Counted from the stretch's first letter, positions 27,882 through 36,507 are shown. The stretch: 64,000 nucleotides of DNA from Flammeovirgaceae bacterium UBA6059 (GCA_002435755.1 DIYH01000015.1:1-64000); one strand, 5' to 3'. The notes: a model not told the origin generated them from the letters alone. Made by a program: numbers and translations.

Positions 27882-29096
27882 TTGAAAAAGAGCGTTGTAA
27901 TCATATGCGGGGGCGGACCTGCCCCAGGTATCAATACGGTTATTGCTACTGTAGCCAAGGCATTCCTTGCTGATGGCTATCGTGTGTTAGGTGTTCATCA
28001 CGGATATCTAGGGTTGTTTTCAGAAAACCCTGATATTAAAGAGTTTGATTTTGATCATGCTGATCGGATTTTTAGCCGTGGCGGATCTACACTTATCATG
28101 AGTCGTTTCAAACCTAAAGACACGGATTTCAACACTCGGATATTCGAAAAGGAGAATGTGAAATTACTAGTCACTATAGGCGGTGATGATACAGCCTCGA
28201 CAGCTAACAGGGTCACCAAATACCTTTCTTCCCAAAGCATTGAGATCAGCAATATCCACGTTCCCAAAACGATAGACAATGACTTGCCATTACCAGACAG
28301 GAATCCAACGTTTGGCTTTCACTCGGCAAAGGATGAAGGTGTAAGGATCGGTAATACCGTATATGAAGACGCTCGCACCTCGCGACAGTGGTTTGTGATG
28401 TCAGCGATGGGTAGATCAGCAGGTCACCTGGCGTTTGGGATTGCTACCGGTTGCCATTTCCCTATGATGATCATTCCGGAGATGTTTAATAGAACCAGTC
28501 CTACATTGGATAAGATCATTAGGCTGGTGATCTCCTCGATTATCAAGAGAAAACTCATGGGCATAGATTACGGAGTAGCAGTGATCAGCGAAGGGGTCTT
28601 TCATGTTTTGGATGAACAAGAGATCAAAGATAGTGGTGTCAGTATGACCTACGATGCTCACGGACATCCTGAGCTAGGTAATGTGAGTAAGGCGCACATC
28701 TTCAATGTTCTTCTCCAAAAAGAACTCCAATCCCTTTGGCTGGATGTAAAAAGCAGGCCGGTTGAATTGGGCTATGAACTACGCTGTACGCGTCCCATTG
28801 GATTGGATTTGACGTTATGTTCATTATTGGGGCTTGGCGTAAAGAAACTTTTTAATGAAGGAATAAGTGGGTGTATCGTAAGCGCGAATTCCGTTGGTGA
28901 TATTACCCCAATCTTCTTGTCTGATTTTGAAGAAGGAGGTAAGATACCTCCAAGATTGGTAGACATAGATTCACAAATAGCTAGGTTGTTCTTTGATGAG
29001 CTTCATTATTTGACACCTGATGATTTTGATCACGCGGAGGATTACGTGACAAATCCTGAAGCCTATGAATTCAAAAAAATATTGAACTGGGTATGA
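27882..29096 (+). CDS. 6-phosphofructokinase, pyrophosphate-dependent type by signature
   Basis: This 404-residue protein of the PFK family has the nucleotide or PPi site GGGPAPGINTVI, the GGDD block (D102-D103) and PKTIDND (K129, D132). In ATP enzymes the second Asp is Gly and the Lys is Gly, so D103 plus K129 are the PPi-dependent marks. Further family blocks are MGRSAGHLA and IPEM. It interconverts fructose-6-phosphate and fructose-1,6-bisphosphate, reversibly if PPi is used. The start is TTG at 27882, as no ATG or GTG lies between the upstream in-frame stop at 27849 and the conserved start. Its end overlaps the second KDG kinase by 4 bases. Confidence 0.85.
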   Translation: MKKSVVIICGGGPAPGINTVIATVAKAFLADGYRVLGVHHGYLGLFSENPDIKEFDFDHADRIFSRGGSTLIMSRFKPKDTDFNTRIFEKENVKLLVTIGGDDTASTANRVTKYLSSQSIEISNIHVPKTIDNDLPLPDRNPTFGFHSAKDEGVRIGNTVYEDARTSRQWFVMSAMGRSAGHLAFGIATGCHFPMMIIPEMFNRTSPTLDKIIRLVISSIIKRKLMGIDYGVAVISEGVFHVLDEQEIKDSGVSMTYDAHGHPELGNVSKAHIFNVLLQKELQSLWLDVKSRPVELGYELRCTRPIGLDLTLCSLLGLGVKKLFNEGISGCIVSANSVGDITPIFLSDFEEGGKIPPRLVDIDSQIARLFFDELHYLTPDDFDHAEDYVTNPEAYEFKKILNWV

Positions 29097-30103
29097 CTAA
29101 GAAAGTGGTCACATTTGGCGAGGTGATGATGCGTTTGTCGCCCCCTGCGTATGCAAAGTTTTCTCAGGCCACATCGCTGGAGTTAGCTTTTGGAGGAGGA
29201 GAGGCTAATGTCGCCATTTCGCTTGCTTATATGGGTTTGAATGCCGCTCATGTTACCTGCTTTCCGGACAATCTCATTGGTCGATCGGCAACCCAATTTC
29301 TGCGACATCATTGGCTAGATACCAGTTCCGTGGCGTATGGGGAGGGTATCATGGGTAAGTACTTTTTGGAAAAGGGTGCTGTTCATCGTCCGAGCGAAGT
29401 TGTATACGAAAGAGAAGATTCGGCTTTTGCCCTTATTGATGAAAACACTTTTGACTGGGGTCACATATTGCATGACGCTGATTGGCTACACTGGACCGGA
29501 ATAACACCTGGAATATCAGCAGGCGCAGCAGCTAGCTGTCGACTCGCTATCAGCAAAGCCAATGAGCTGGGCATCAAGGTGTCTGCAGATATTCACTCTA
29601 GAAAGAGCCTTTGGTCCTACGGTAAGTCCAAAAAAGAGATCATGCCAGAGTTGATTGCTGGCTGTGATTACGTTATTGCGGGCAGCAAAGATATCTCCGA
29701 GATCTTTGATATTGCCCTACCCACAGGCAGTGGAAGGTTTAAGTCTGCCGCTCGGCAATTGATGCAACTGTATCCAAGAATTGAGACGGTTTTTGACAAA
29801 AACAGAGCAGCCGTTAGCGCTTCGCACAACCGGATACAAGGCAAAATGTGGAATGGAGAAACGGTGATCAAAACACCGGAGCTCGATGTTACGCATATAG
29901 TAGATCGGGTAGGTACAGGTGATGCATATGCAGCAGGAGTCATTTATGGACTATTGCACTATGATGAATTAAGACAAGCCCTGAAATTTGCAACGGCAGC
30001 TTGCGCCCTGAAACATACTGTGGAGGGTGATGCCAATATGGTTTCGGTAAGTAATGTAAAAGCACTAATGGAAGGTAATACCTCTGGCAATATCATTAGA
30101 TAA
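29093..30103 (+). CDS. kdgK: 2-keto-3-deoxygluconate kinase (PfkB family), copy 2
   Basis: This 336-residue PfkB kinase opens VVTFGEVMMRLSPP and AFGGGEANVAISLAYMG and carries the catalytic HIVDRVGTGDAY (base D277). It is clearly homologous to the kinase at 26753-27802, and the two flank the PPi-PFK gene. It overlaps that gene by 4 bases (ATGA). Both copies keep the glycine-rich anion hole, so both look active. They could differ in substrate, for example KDG against another 2-keto-3-deoxy acid, or in regulation. Confidence 0.9.
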   Translation: MTKKVVTFGEVMMRLSPPAYAKFSQATSLELAFGGGEANVAISLAYMGLNAAHVTCFPDNLIGRSATQFLRHHWLDTSSVAYGEGIMGKYFLEKGAVHRPSEVVYEREDSAFALIDENTFDWGHILHDADWLHWTGITPGISAGAAASCRLAISKANELGIKVSADIHSRKSLWSYGKSKKEIMPELIAGCDYVIAGSKDISEIFDIALPTGSGRFKSAARQLMQLYPRIETVFDKNRAAVSASHNRIQGKMWNGETVIKTPELDVTHIVDRVGTGDAYAAGVIYGLLHYDELRQALKFATAACALKHTVEGDANMVSVSNVKALMEGNTSGNIIR

Positions 30104-30157
30104 AGGTGTTTTAGGCTAGAATTGAATAGAAACAAGGAAGATAACATAAGATTGATC

Positions 30158-30832
30158 ATGGCACGATTTAGAAGAATATCAGTAGTACAAACGATGAAGT
30201 CCACCGGCATAGTCCCGGTCTTTTACCATAAGGATATTGAGATATGTAAGTCTGTACTTAAGGCTTGTTATGATGGTGGCGTCCGTGTATTTGAGTTTAC
30301 GAATAGGGGTGATTTTGCCCATGAGGTATTTGCTGAGCTCAATAAATGGTCTGCAGATGAAACCCCGGAGATGATGTTGGGCGTAGGTTCAATTATCGAT
30401 GCAGGCACTACCTCCCTGTACCTTCAGTTAGGGGCCAACTTCATTGTGAGCCCAGTACTCAACCCTGAGATGGCTAAGGTTTGTAATCGCAGAAAGGTGG
30501 CATGGTCTCCTGGTTGTGGTTCTGTTACCGAGATTTCTTATGCAGAGGAATTAGGGGCTGAAGTAGTCAAGATATTCCCGGGAAGCCAGGTAGGTGGGCC
30601 CTCATTTGTCAAAGGAGTACGTGGACCACTGCCATGGTGTAGTATTATGCCGACCGGAGGCGTTACCCCAACTGAGGATAATCTTAAGGCTTGGTTTGAG
30701 GCGGGTGTACACTGCGTAGGCATGGGATCGCAGCTCATCTCAAAACAGATGATCCAGCAAAAAGACTTTCAACAGTTGACGACCATTTGCAAGTCTGCTA
30801 TTGCCATTGCACAGAAGTATATGATTGCTTGA
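30158..30832 (+). CDS. eda: KDPG aldolase (2-keto-3-deoxy-6-phosphogluconate aldolase)
   Basis: This 224-residue class I aldolase has the Schiff-base lysine K138 in AEVVKIFPGS, the active-site Glu and Arg in VFEFTNRG, and the phosphate-binding MPTGGV and GMGSQL segments. It splits KDPG into pyruvate and glyceraldehyde-3-phosphate and ends the alginate catabolic chain. I chose the ATG at 30158, giving the family's usual length; a TTG at 30122 would add 12 residues. It is the last gene of the locus. Confidence 0.92.
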   Translation: MARFRRISVVQTMKSTGIVPVFYHKDIEICKSVLKACYDGGVRVFEFTNRGDFAHEVFAELNKWSADETPEMMLGVGSIIDAGTTSLYLQLGANFIVSPVLNPEMAKVCNRRKVAWSPGCGSVTEISYAEELGAEVVKIFPGSQVGGPSFVKGVRGPLPWCSIMPTGGVTPTEDNLKAWFEAGVHCVGMGSQLISKQMIQQKDFQQLTTICKSAIAIAQKYMIA

Positions 30833-31356
30833 GCTAATTAGGCTAAGACCCTTGTGACTGGCACTATCGAGACCAGTGTTGTGATCTAATACTGTTGTCG
30901 GTTAGCTCTTTTGATAAGCTATCGCAATGAGTATAGATGTGGTAACATCTATTCTTGCTGCTATTGACAGGTGCTGTTGACGATCACTTAATGTTCACGA
31001 TAGGATCGTACCCTTTATGATTAGGCAGACTCTACCTGAGTGAGAGGGACATTTGAGATGATGTGAATAGCTCACGTCACCATCGCATGCGAGTGATTGT
31101 GCACAGACAGTAACAAACCGCGATGCAATTGCTTTAAGCGTCTTCTATTTCTGTTCAGAAATAGGAATACAACGTTAAATCATGTTACTGCTATTGTGAT
31201 TCGGATTTCCATAGTAACACCGAATATTCTAAGGCGTTAATCGAAAAGAGGCATCATCGATTCGCGATTTATGAGAAAATGAAACTATTTGTCTAAAATA
31301 TGATTTATACTTAATCCAAACCTACCTAACCCTATTACCAAACTTCGTTGCTTCTA
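30833..31356. other. 524-base non-coding stretch closing the alginate locus
   Basis: No credible gene of any size is seen here, and no tRNA-like TYC-loop motif. Several small inverted repeats occur: AGATGT/ACATCT around 30953-30968, CTATTTCTG/CAGAAATAG at 31145-31164 (exact, 2-base centre), and interleaved GTTACT/AGTAAC and ATTCGG/CCGAAT between 31184 and 31225. It may be a decayed gene or hold a structured RNA, but nothing proves either. Confidence 0.6.
31145..31164. repeat. Exact 9-bp inverted repeat with 2-base centre
   Basis: CTATTTCTG (31145-31153), TT, CAGAAATAG (31156-31164). It lies about 190 bases upstream of the DUF4136-type lipoprotein gene in the long non-coding stretch. It could be an operator; too tight to be a good RNA hairpin loop. 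Confidence 0.4.
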
Positions 31357-32010
31357 ATGATTAGATCATTTCTGAACATCAGTTTTCTCGATCGAGACAA
31401 ATGGTTTCTTATTATTTTGGTCAGTGTTACGCTAACTGCGTGTTCCACTTCTGAGTATGTGGTAGAATCCGATTATAGCTACTCTGGCACTTTTCACAAA
31501 TACAAGTCTTTTGCTTTTGGTACAAATGAAGGGTTTGATGGATCAGAAGAAGAAAAGGAACTTGTAGAGAAGTACATCGGGAATGTATTAACAGCTTGGG
31601 GATACCAAGTTGATGATCGACGGCCTGATATTTACGTTTTCTACTCTATTTACTATGATGATTTCAGATATAAGGGATATCATCAGCCTGAACTACAGCA
31701 CTGGATCTATCACAACCACCCGGAATACATAGAGGTACTGATGGAGAATGAATCTGAGACAGATAGTCTGGAGATACTAAACAAGAAATCTTCGCGAATG
31801 TCGATGAGGGAGCAATACGAGTCCGTGACCTACGACCTTCGGGAAGGTACCATGTTAATTGCTCTGATGGATAGGAAGAAGAAGAAAACGATCTGGCAAG
31901 GTTATGCTTCCGGTATATTAGGACCGGATCAAGCCAAGAATCAAAGAGTGCTTCGATCAGCCATCATTCGTATTTTGGACGAGTTCAAACTGCTTTCATA
32001 TAGCTCTTAA
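31357..32010 (+). CDS. DUF4136-type lipoprotein
   Basis: This 217-residue protein has a hydrophobic N-terminus ending VTLTAC then STSEYVVESDYS, a lipoprotein signal. The mature part, with KYKSFAF near the start and IRPDIYVFY-like DRRPDIYVFYSIYY in the middle, follows the DUF4136 plan, a family of envelope lipoproteins of unknown role. The C-terminal part GTMLIALMDRKKKKTIWQGYASG is also typical. The ATG at 31357 is preferred to the TTG at 31348. It stands alone, with non-coding DNA before it. Confidence 0.75.
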   Translation: MIRSFLNISFLDRDKWFLIILVSVTLTACSTSEYVVESDYSYSGTFHKYKSFAFGTNEGFDGSEEEKELVEKYIGNVLTAWGYQVDDRRPDIYVFYSIYYDDFRYKGYHQPELQHWIYHNHPEYIEVLMENESETDSLEILNKKSSRMSMREQYESVTYDLREGTMLIALMDRKKKKTIWQGYASGILGPDQAKNQRVLRSAIIRILDEFKLLSYSS

Positions 32011-32124
32011 AAAGCTTGATAAGTTCATTCCTTTAATGGAAAAGGCCTTAGCAGATCTCTTTATTCTACGTCTTCCAATTGGTCTATTACTGAGGTAAGC
32101 AAAGAAATCTTACCTTAGGGCGGG

Positions 32125-33414
32125 ATGGAAAGACTATTACCGGATCAAGTCGAAATCGATAGCCTGATTGACAAGCTCTATAGACAAGAGGCGGGGAAGC
32201 TGATTGCAGTATTAACCAGGTTTTTCGGAGCGGAACATATTGAGCTCTCTGAAGATGTAGTTCAGGACGCACTTACTGAAGCCCTCAGTAATTGGAAAGT
32301 CAATGGTGTACCTGAAAACCCTTCCGGCTGGCTATACACCGTTGCAAAAAACAAAGCGCTTAATGTAATACGCAAGGAAAAGAACCGAAAAGCCGGTACC
32401 TCTGACATAGCACATTTTCTTGATTCTATATGGACCACTCAGCCAGCCCTGGACTACTTCTTTTCAGAAAGAGAGATACAAGACGACCAGTTGCGCATGA
32501 TATTCATGTGCTGCCATCCGGCTATTTCTGCTGATTCCCAGATTGCATTAGCGCTGAAGACGCTTTGTGGTTTTAGTATTAAAGAAATTGCCAGTGCTTT
32601 CGTCACGTGTCCGGAGAATATCCATAAGCGACTAGTACGCGCCAGGAAAACCATACGGGACCATCAGATACAATTTGAAGTTCCGGTAGGTAACGAACTC
32701 GAAAAGCGTCTCAAAGCAGTACAAGAGACAATCTACCTGTTGTTTAATGAAGGGTACAACGCTTCGGGAGGAGATATGCTTATCAGGAATCATTTTTCAG
32801 ACGAAGCGATCAGGCTGACTAGTATTGCAGTTTCGCATGTGGCTATCAAAAGTAAAGAGACGACACATGCACTTTTGGCATTGATGCTTTTTAACTCTGC
32901 GCGATTTGCTGCACGCACAGACGAGTATGGGAACATCATCACGCTAGAGCATCAGAACAGATTACTTTGGGATAGGGCAAGGATCAGAGAGGGTTTTATT
33001 CATCTTCAGAAGTCCCATCCTCATCAGTTTGTCTCCAAGTATCATATCCTGGCAATTATCTCTTCCTACCACTGTGCCGCTAGCAGCTTCGAGTCTACCA
33101 ATTGGATAGGAATACTTCACGAGTACGATCGATTGTTAGAGATCGATGATACCAGTATTGTGAGGCTCAACAGAGCTGTGGTTGTTGCCAAAGTGGAAGG
33201 TGCTGGTCAGGCACTTGCTCAACTTGAAGAGATTGATGACCTGAACGACTATCATCTATATCATTCGGTGAAGGCAGACCTGCAAACCCAGCTTATGCAG
33301 TATTTGGCCGCTATTGACTCACTCCAATGTGCCTATAAACTCGCAATCATTCCAGCCGAGAAAGTGCTTATAAAAAAAAGAATGGCCAATTGTAAAAAGA
33401 AAATTCAAAACTAA
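32125..33414 (+). CDS. ECF sigma factor with long C-terminal extension (ECF42-like, DUF6596)
   Basis: This 429-residue protein has ECF sigma region 2 (about 10-80: EDVVQDALTEALSNWKVNG, PSGWLYTVAKNKALNVIRKEKNR) and region 4 (about 115-170: LALKTLCGFSIKEIASAFVTC, IHKRLVRARKTIR). A long helical, TPR-like C-terminal part (about 190-429) contains LFNEGYNASGG and RLNRAVVVAK, both typical of the ECF42/DUF6596 group. In that group the extension is needed for activity and the partner gene encodes a DGPF/YCII protein, as found 57 bases downstream. No anti-sigma gene is present. Confidence 0.9.
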   Translation: MERLLPDQVEIDSLIDKLYRQEAGKLIAVLTRFFGAEHIELSEDVVQDALTEALSNWKVNGVPENPSGWLYTVAKNKALNVIRKEKNRKAGTSDIAHFLDSIWTTQPALDYFFSEREIQDDQLRMIFMCCHPAISADSQIALALKTLCGFSIKEIASAFVTCPENIHKRLVRARKTIRDHQIQFEVPVGNELEKRLKAVQETIYLLFNEGYNASGGDMLIRNHFSDEAIRLTSIAVSHVAIKSKETTHALLALMLFNSARFAARTDEYGNIITLEHQNRLLWDRARIREGFIHLQKSHPHQFVSKYHILAIISSYHCAASSFESTNWIGILHEYDRLLEIDDTSIVRLNRAVVVAKVEGAGQALAQLEEIDDLNDYHLYHSVKADLQTQLMQYLAAIDSLQCAYKLAIIPAEKVLIKKRMANCKKKIQN

Positions 33415-33471
33415 TGTCCCTGCCTACTGTCTTTGTGTGTCTTGGCTCTTTAATCATTTAAAACAAGTAAC

Positions 33472-33825
33472 ATGAAAGATTTTTTATTGATCATCAAAAC
33501 CGAAGGCAGTGTATGGTCTGACTTATCACCAGACGCTTTACAGCGACATATGCAGCAAGGCGGCCAGTACATTAGTAAACTCATGGAAGAGGGTAAGTTG
33601 AAAAATGCCAACCCAATCGATAAGGGCAGCCGGATCATTACCGAGGAAAAAGGAACTATCAAAGACGGTCCGTTCAATGAAGGTAAAGAACTTGTTGCTG
33701 GCTACTTCCATATTGTTGCCACAGATATTGACGAGGCTGTAGCTATCGCAAAAGGCAATCCGATCTTCGAAGACATTCCTACGCAGATTGAAGTACATCC
33801 ACTGATGCCGGTAGGTGGGGAGTAA
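33472..33825 (+). CDS. YCII-related DGPF-domain protein, partner of the ECF42-like sigma factor
   Basis: This 117-residue small protein has the ferredoxin-like YCII fold with the naming motif D-G-P-F (in TIKDGPFNEGKE) followed by LVAGYFHIVA and EAVAIAKGNP. DGPF proteins are regular neighbours and targets of ECF42 sigma factors; their biochemical role is not settled. It follows the sigma gene in the same direction and could be its target or its partner. Confidence 0.88.
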   Translation: MKDFLLIIKTEGSVWSDLSPDALQRHMQQGGQYISKLMEEGKLKNANPIDKGSRIITEEKGTIKDGPFNEGKELVAGYFHIVATDIDEAVAIAKGNPIFEDIPTQIEVHPLMPVGGE

Positions 33826-33844
33826 GATTTCCCCTAACTGACGA

Positions 33845-33955
33845 ACTGACTCAAAAGTAATTGTTTCCATCTTGCTGTCTCACATTGCACCTATCGAAAC
33901 GTGTCGATTATAACAATAAGTGAGGTCTCGACAAGCTTATCACTTTTGAGTCAGT
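33845..33955. repeat. 14-bp inverted repeat enclosing 83 bases between convergent genes
   Basis: ACTGACTCAAAAGT (33845-33858) and ACTTTTGAGTCAGT (33942-33955) are exact reverse complements. Inside lies a second pair, TGTCGA (33902-33907) and TCGACA (33928-33933). The element sits between the ends of the DGPF gene and pgk. It could be a bidirectional terminator with side structure or a small MITE-like repeat; no clear target duplication is visible. Confidence 0.55.
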
Positions 33956-33991
33956 CCCTTGATTTCTATTCTTTTACAGTGGTATTCTTTA

Positions 33992-35176
33992 CTATTCCAA
34001 GGCAGCAACGCCTGGAAGTACCTTCCCTTCCATATACTCCAATAGGGCACCACCGCCGGTAGAGACATAGCTCACTTTGTCACCGTATCCGAGTTGGTTG
34101 ACAGCTGCAGCTGAGTCACCTCCACCGATAAGCGAGAAGCCCCCATTCTCTGTAGCTGCCACCACAGCGTTAGCCACACTTTTTGTCCCCTCAGCAAAGT
34201 TGCTCATTTCAAATACACCCATCGGGCCATTCCACAATACAGTTTTGGATGAACTTATTGCCTTGGAGAATACTTCTCTCGCTTCCGGTCCGATATCCAG
34301 ACCCATCCAGCCGTCTTCGATAGCATGGTTATTAGCAATCTTGGTGTTAGCACTATTATCAAAGGCATCTGCCACTACCGAGTCTATAGGTAAGAGTAGC
34401 TCAACCCCAAGGTCTTTTGCTTTTTGGATCAGTGACTTTGCCAGGTCTAGCTTGTCCTCCTCAACGAGTGAGTTGCCGATTTGACCACCCATCGCTTTAA
34501 AGAAAGTATAAGACATACCACCGCCAATGATCAGGTTGTCTACTTTGTCCAGTAGCCTTTCGATGATCAATATCTTATCAGAAATTTTTGCTCCGCCCAT
34601 GATGGCAGTATATGGCTTAGCTGCTTGGTCCAGCACTTTTTGAGCATTCTCGATCTCTGCTTGCATCACATAGCCGCAGACCTTATCAGTAAAGAACTTA
34701 GCAGCGATAGTAGTTGATGCATGGGCCCTGTGTGCAGTACCAAAAGCATCGTTGACATAAACATCACCCAAACTCGCCAGCTTCTCAGCAAAAGCTTCAT
34801 CACCCTTAGTCTCTTCTTTATAGAATCGAGTGTTTTCCAACAGTAATACTTCTCCAGAACGCAGAGAAGCGGCCTTTTCTTTAGCTTGCTCTCCTACACA
34901 GTCGTCTGCAAACTTGACATCCGTTCCAAACCTGTCAGAGAGTTCTTTGACGAGATGTTGTAGTGAAAACTTGTGCTCTGGTCCGGTCTTAGGTCGGCCC
35001 AAATGGCTCATCAGTATGGCAGATCCTCCGTCATCAAGTATCTTCTTGATGGTGGGCACAGCAGCCTTGATGCGTGTGAAGTCTGTGATCTCAAAATCGG
35101 CATTTAAGGGGACATTGAAATCCACTCTTACCAATGCTTTTTTACCTGCGAAATTGTAGCTATCAACTGTTTTCAT
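33992..35176 (-). CDS. pgk: Phosphoglycerate kinase
   Basis: This 394-residue protein is full length for the family. It opens VDSYNFAGKKALVRVDFNVPL and shows the substrate sites RIKAAVPTI, SHLGRP, ENTRFYKEE and NDAFGTAHRAHAS. The C-terminal nucleotide half has GGAKISDKI, LWNGPMGVFE and GGGDSAAAV. It transfers phosphate between 1,3-bisphosphoglycerate and ADP in glycolysis and gluconeogenesis. It is a stand-alone housekeeping gene converging on the DGPF gene. Confidence 0.97.
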   Translation of the reverse strand: MKTVDSYNFAGKKALVRVDFNVPLNADFEITDFTRIKAAVPTIKKILDDGGSAILMSHLGRPKTGPEHKFSLQHLVKELSDRFGTDVKFADDCVGEQAKEKAASLRSGEVLLLENTRFYKEETKGDEAFAEKLASLGDVYVNDAFGTAHRAHASTTIAAKFFTDKVCGYVMQAEIENAQKVLDQAAKPYTAIMGGAKISDKILIIERLLDKVDNLIIGGGMSYTFFKAMGGQIGNSLVEEDKLDLAKSLIQKAKDLGVELLLPIDSVVADAFDNSANTKIANNHAIEDGWMGLDIGPEAREVFSKAISSSKTVLWNGPMGVFEMSNFAEGTKSVANAVVAATENGGFSLIGGGDSAAAVNQLGYGDKVSYVSTGGGALLEYMEGKVLPGVAALE

Positions 35177-35264
35177 ATCCTTCGATTTAGGTGCCGAAAA
35201 TCGGACAAGAAGAGAGTAATTACAAAGGAAAAACGAATTTATTTAGCTGATAACGATTGCGTTA

Positions 35265-36221
35265 TCAATGGGCTGAAGCTCTTGTCAACCTGTCGTTGAT
35301 AGCTTTGCCCAAACCCTCGTCAGGGAAGTGCTCCGTCAGTATAATATCGACCGGCAGATCATCGAGTTTGCGTAGTGCACTGAAGAGGTTTCTAGCTGCT
35401 TCGTTGAGGTCCCTGTTTTGCGATAGCGCCATCTGACGTGCCGGATCAACTCCAGGAAAATGATCAATATAACTGATGACACCAATGTGCTGGTCACTAT
35501 GCTCTTTGATCAGTTCAGGTATGTTACCAATCAAAACAGGTTTCTTTGGTGCATAATGGGACTTCAGCATGCCTGGTGCGGTAGGGTTAGAGCTTTGATT
35601 GAGATGAACTTTGACAGGTCCGATCAAAGCCTCTATCTCTTCAATTCGCTTGCCCCCAAGCCGGTACACTGTGGGTTGTCCATTGACAAAACCAATGATG
35701 GTTGACTCGATCCCCACCTCACAATCCCCACCATCCAGTATGTAAGGTACCTGATCCCTAAGCTGGTCTTGTACATGCTTGGCTGTGGTGGGTGAGATGT
35801 AGCCAAAGGGGTTCGCGCTAGGTGCTGCCAGGGGAAAATCCAATGTTGACAATAGCTCTAGGGTAAGTTGATGATTGGGTATTCTAAAGGCTACTTCATC
35901 CAACCCTGAAGTTGTCAAAGACGGTATGAGAGGCTTCTTAGGCAGTAGTACGGTCAACGGCCCTGGCCAGAAAGCGCTAGCTAAAGTTTCGACCTCCGAA
36001 GGTATGTCAAGTACATATTGAGCCATCTTTTCCAGACTACTGATATGGCATATAAGCGGATCGAATGCAGGCCTGTTCTTGGCTTTAAAGATCTTAACGA
36101 CTATGTCATCTCGAAGGGCATTTCCTGCCAATCCATACACTGTCTCCGTAGGTATGGCGACAATATTACCCGACTTGAGGAGTTTACTTGCCTTGAGGAT
36201 ATCCTTACCAATGGATGCCAT
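35265..36221 (-). CDS. L-threonylcarbamoyladenylate synthase (Sua5 type)
   Basis: This 318-residue protein has the YrdC/Sua5 core (about 5-195): GNIVAIPTETVYGLAGNA, KNRPAFDPLICHI, FWPGPLTVLL, AAPSANPFGYISPTTA and GIESTIIGF. The smaller C-terminal Sua5 domain (about 215-318) follows a linker with PGMLKSHYAP. It makes threonylcarbamoyl-AMP for the t6A37 modification of ANN-decoding tRNAs. The two-domain length marks it as Sua5 rather than the short YrdC form. It lies upstream of pgk in the same direction. Confidence 0.93.
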   Translation of the reverse strand: MASIGKDILKASKLLKSGNIVAIPTETVYGLAGNALRDDIVVKIFKAKNRPAFDPLICHISSLEKMAQYVLDIPSEVETLASAFWPGPLTVLLPKKPLIPSLTTSGLDEVAFRIPNHQLTLELLSTLDFPLAAPSANPFGYISPTTAKHVQDQLRDQVPYILDGGDCEVGIESTIIGFVNGQPTVYRLGGKRIEEIEALIGPVKVHLNQSSNPTAPGMLKSHYAPKKPVLIGNIPELIKEHSDQHIGVISYIDHFPGVDPARQMALSQNRDLNEAARNLFSALRKLDDLPVDIILTEHFPDEGLGKAINDRLTRASAH

Positions 36222-36248
36222 AGTTGCAGCGAATGTACGATCTTTTGC

Positions 36249-36278
36249 TTGACAAACTCAATGCAAAATATATATTTG
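36249..36278 (+). promoter_or_regulatory. Predicted promoter of the small membrane protein gene
   Basis: TTG (36249-36251), 19 bases, then TATATTTG (36271-36278), an exact match to the Bacteroidetes -7 box TAnnTTTG. The start codon is 17 bases downstream. This supports the short gene that follows as real. Confidence 0.55.
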
Positions 36279-36294
36279 CTCAAACGAGAAAACT

Positions 36295-36456
36295 ATGAGC
36301 AGTAGAACTAAATCCACCCTCAAAATCATCTCTATTTTGATCGTTGTAGTGGTATTGCTGGGCAGGTTCGGCATTGTAGTAATACCAGCCTTGGCACCTT
36401 ATATTTTCTGGCTACTGATCATTGCCTTTATTCTGCTTTTCCTTTCGACACTTTAG
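36295..36456 (+). CDS. Small two-helix membrane protein (53 aa), unknown function
   Basis: This 53-codon frame starts MSSRTKSTLK and then has two hydrophobic stretches, about residues 11-24 and 28-51, parted by a short GRFGIV turn, ending LLFLST L. A basic N-terminus followed by such helices fits a small inner-membrane protein. An exact -7 promoter box lies just upstream and the AraC gene begins 51 bases downstream in the same direction. I do not recognise the family. Confidence 0.6.
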   Translation: MSSRTKSTLKIISILIVVVVLLGRFGIVVIPALAPYIFWLLIIAFILLFLSTL

Positions 36457-36507
36457 CTACCACAAGGATTAGACTACTGATACACCTGACGCACTTTTTG
36501 ACCATGC

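Noticed and set aside
27176..27958. 260-codon open frame on the minus strand
   Set aside because: It lies opposite the KDG kinase, reads as no known protein and crosses the kinase terminator; the plus-strand frame has clear family motifs.
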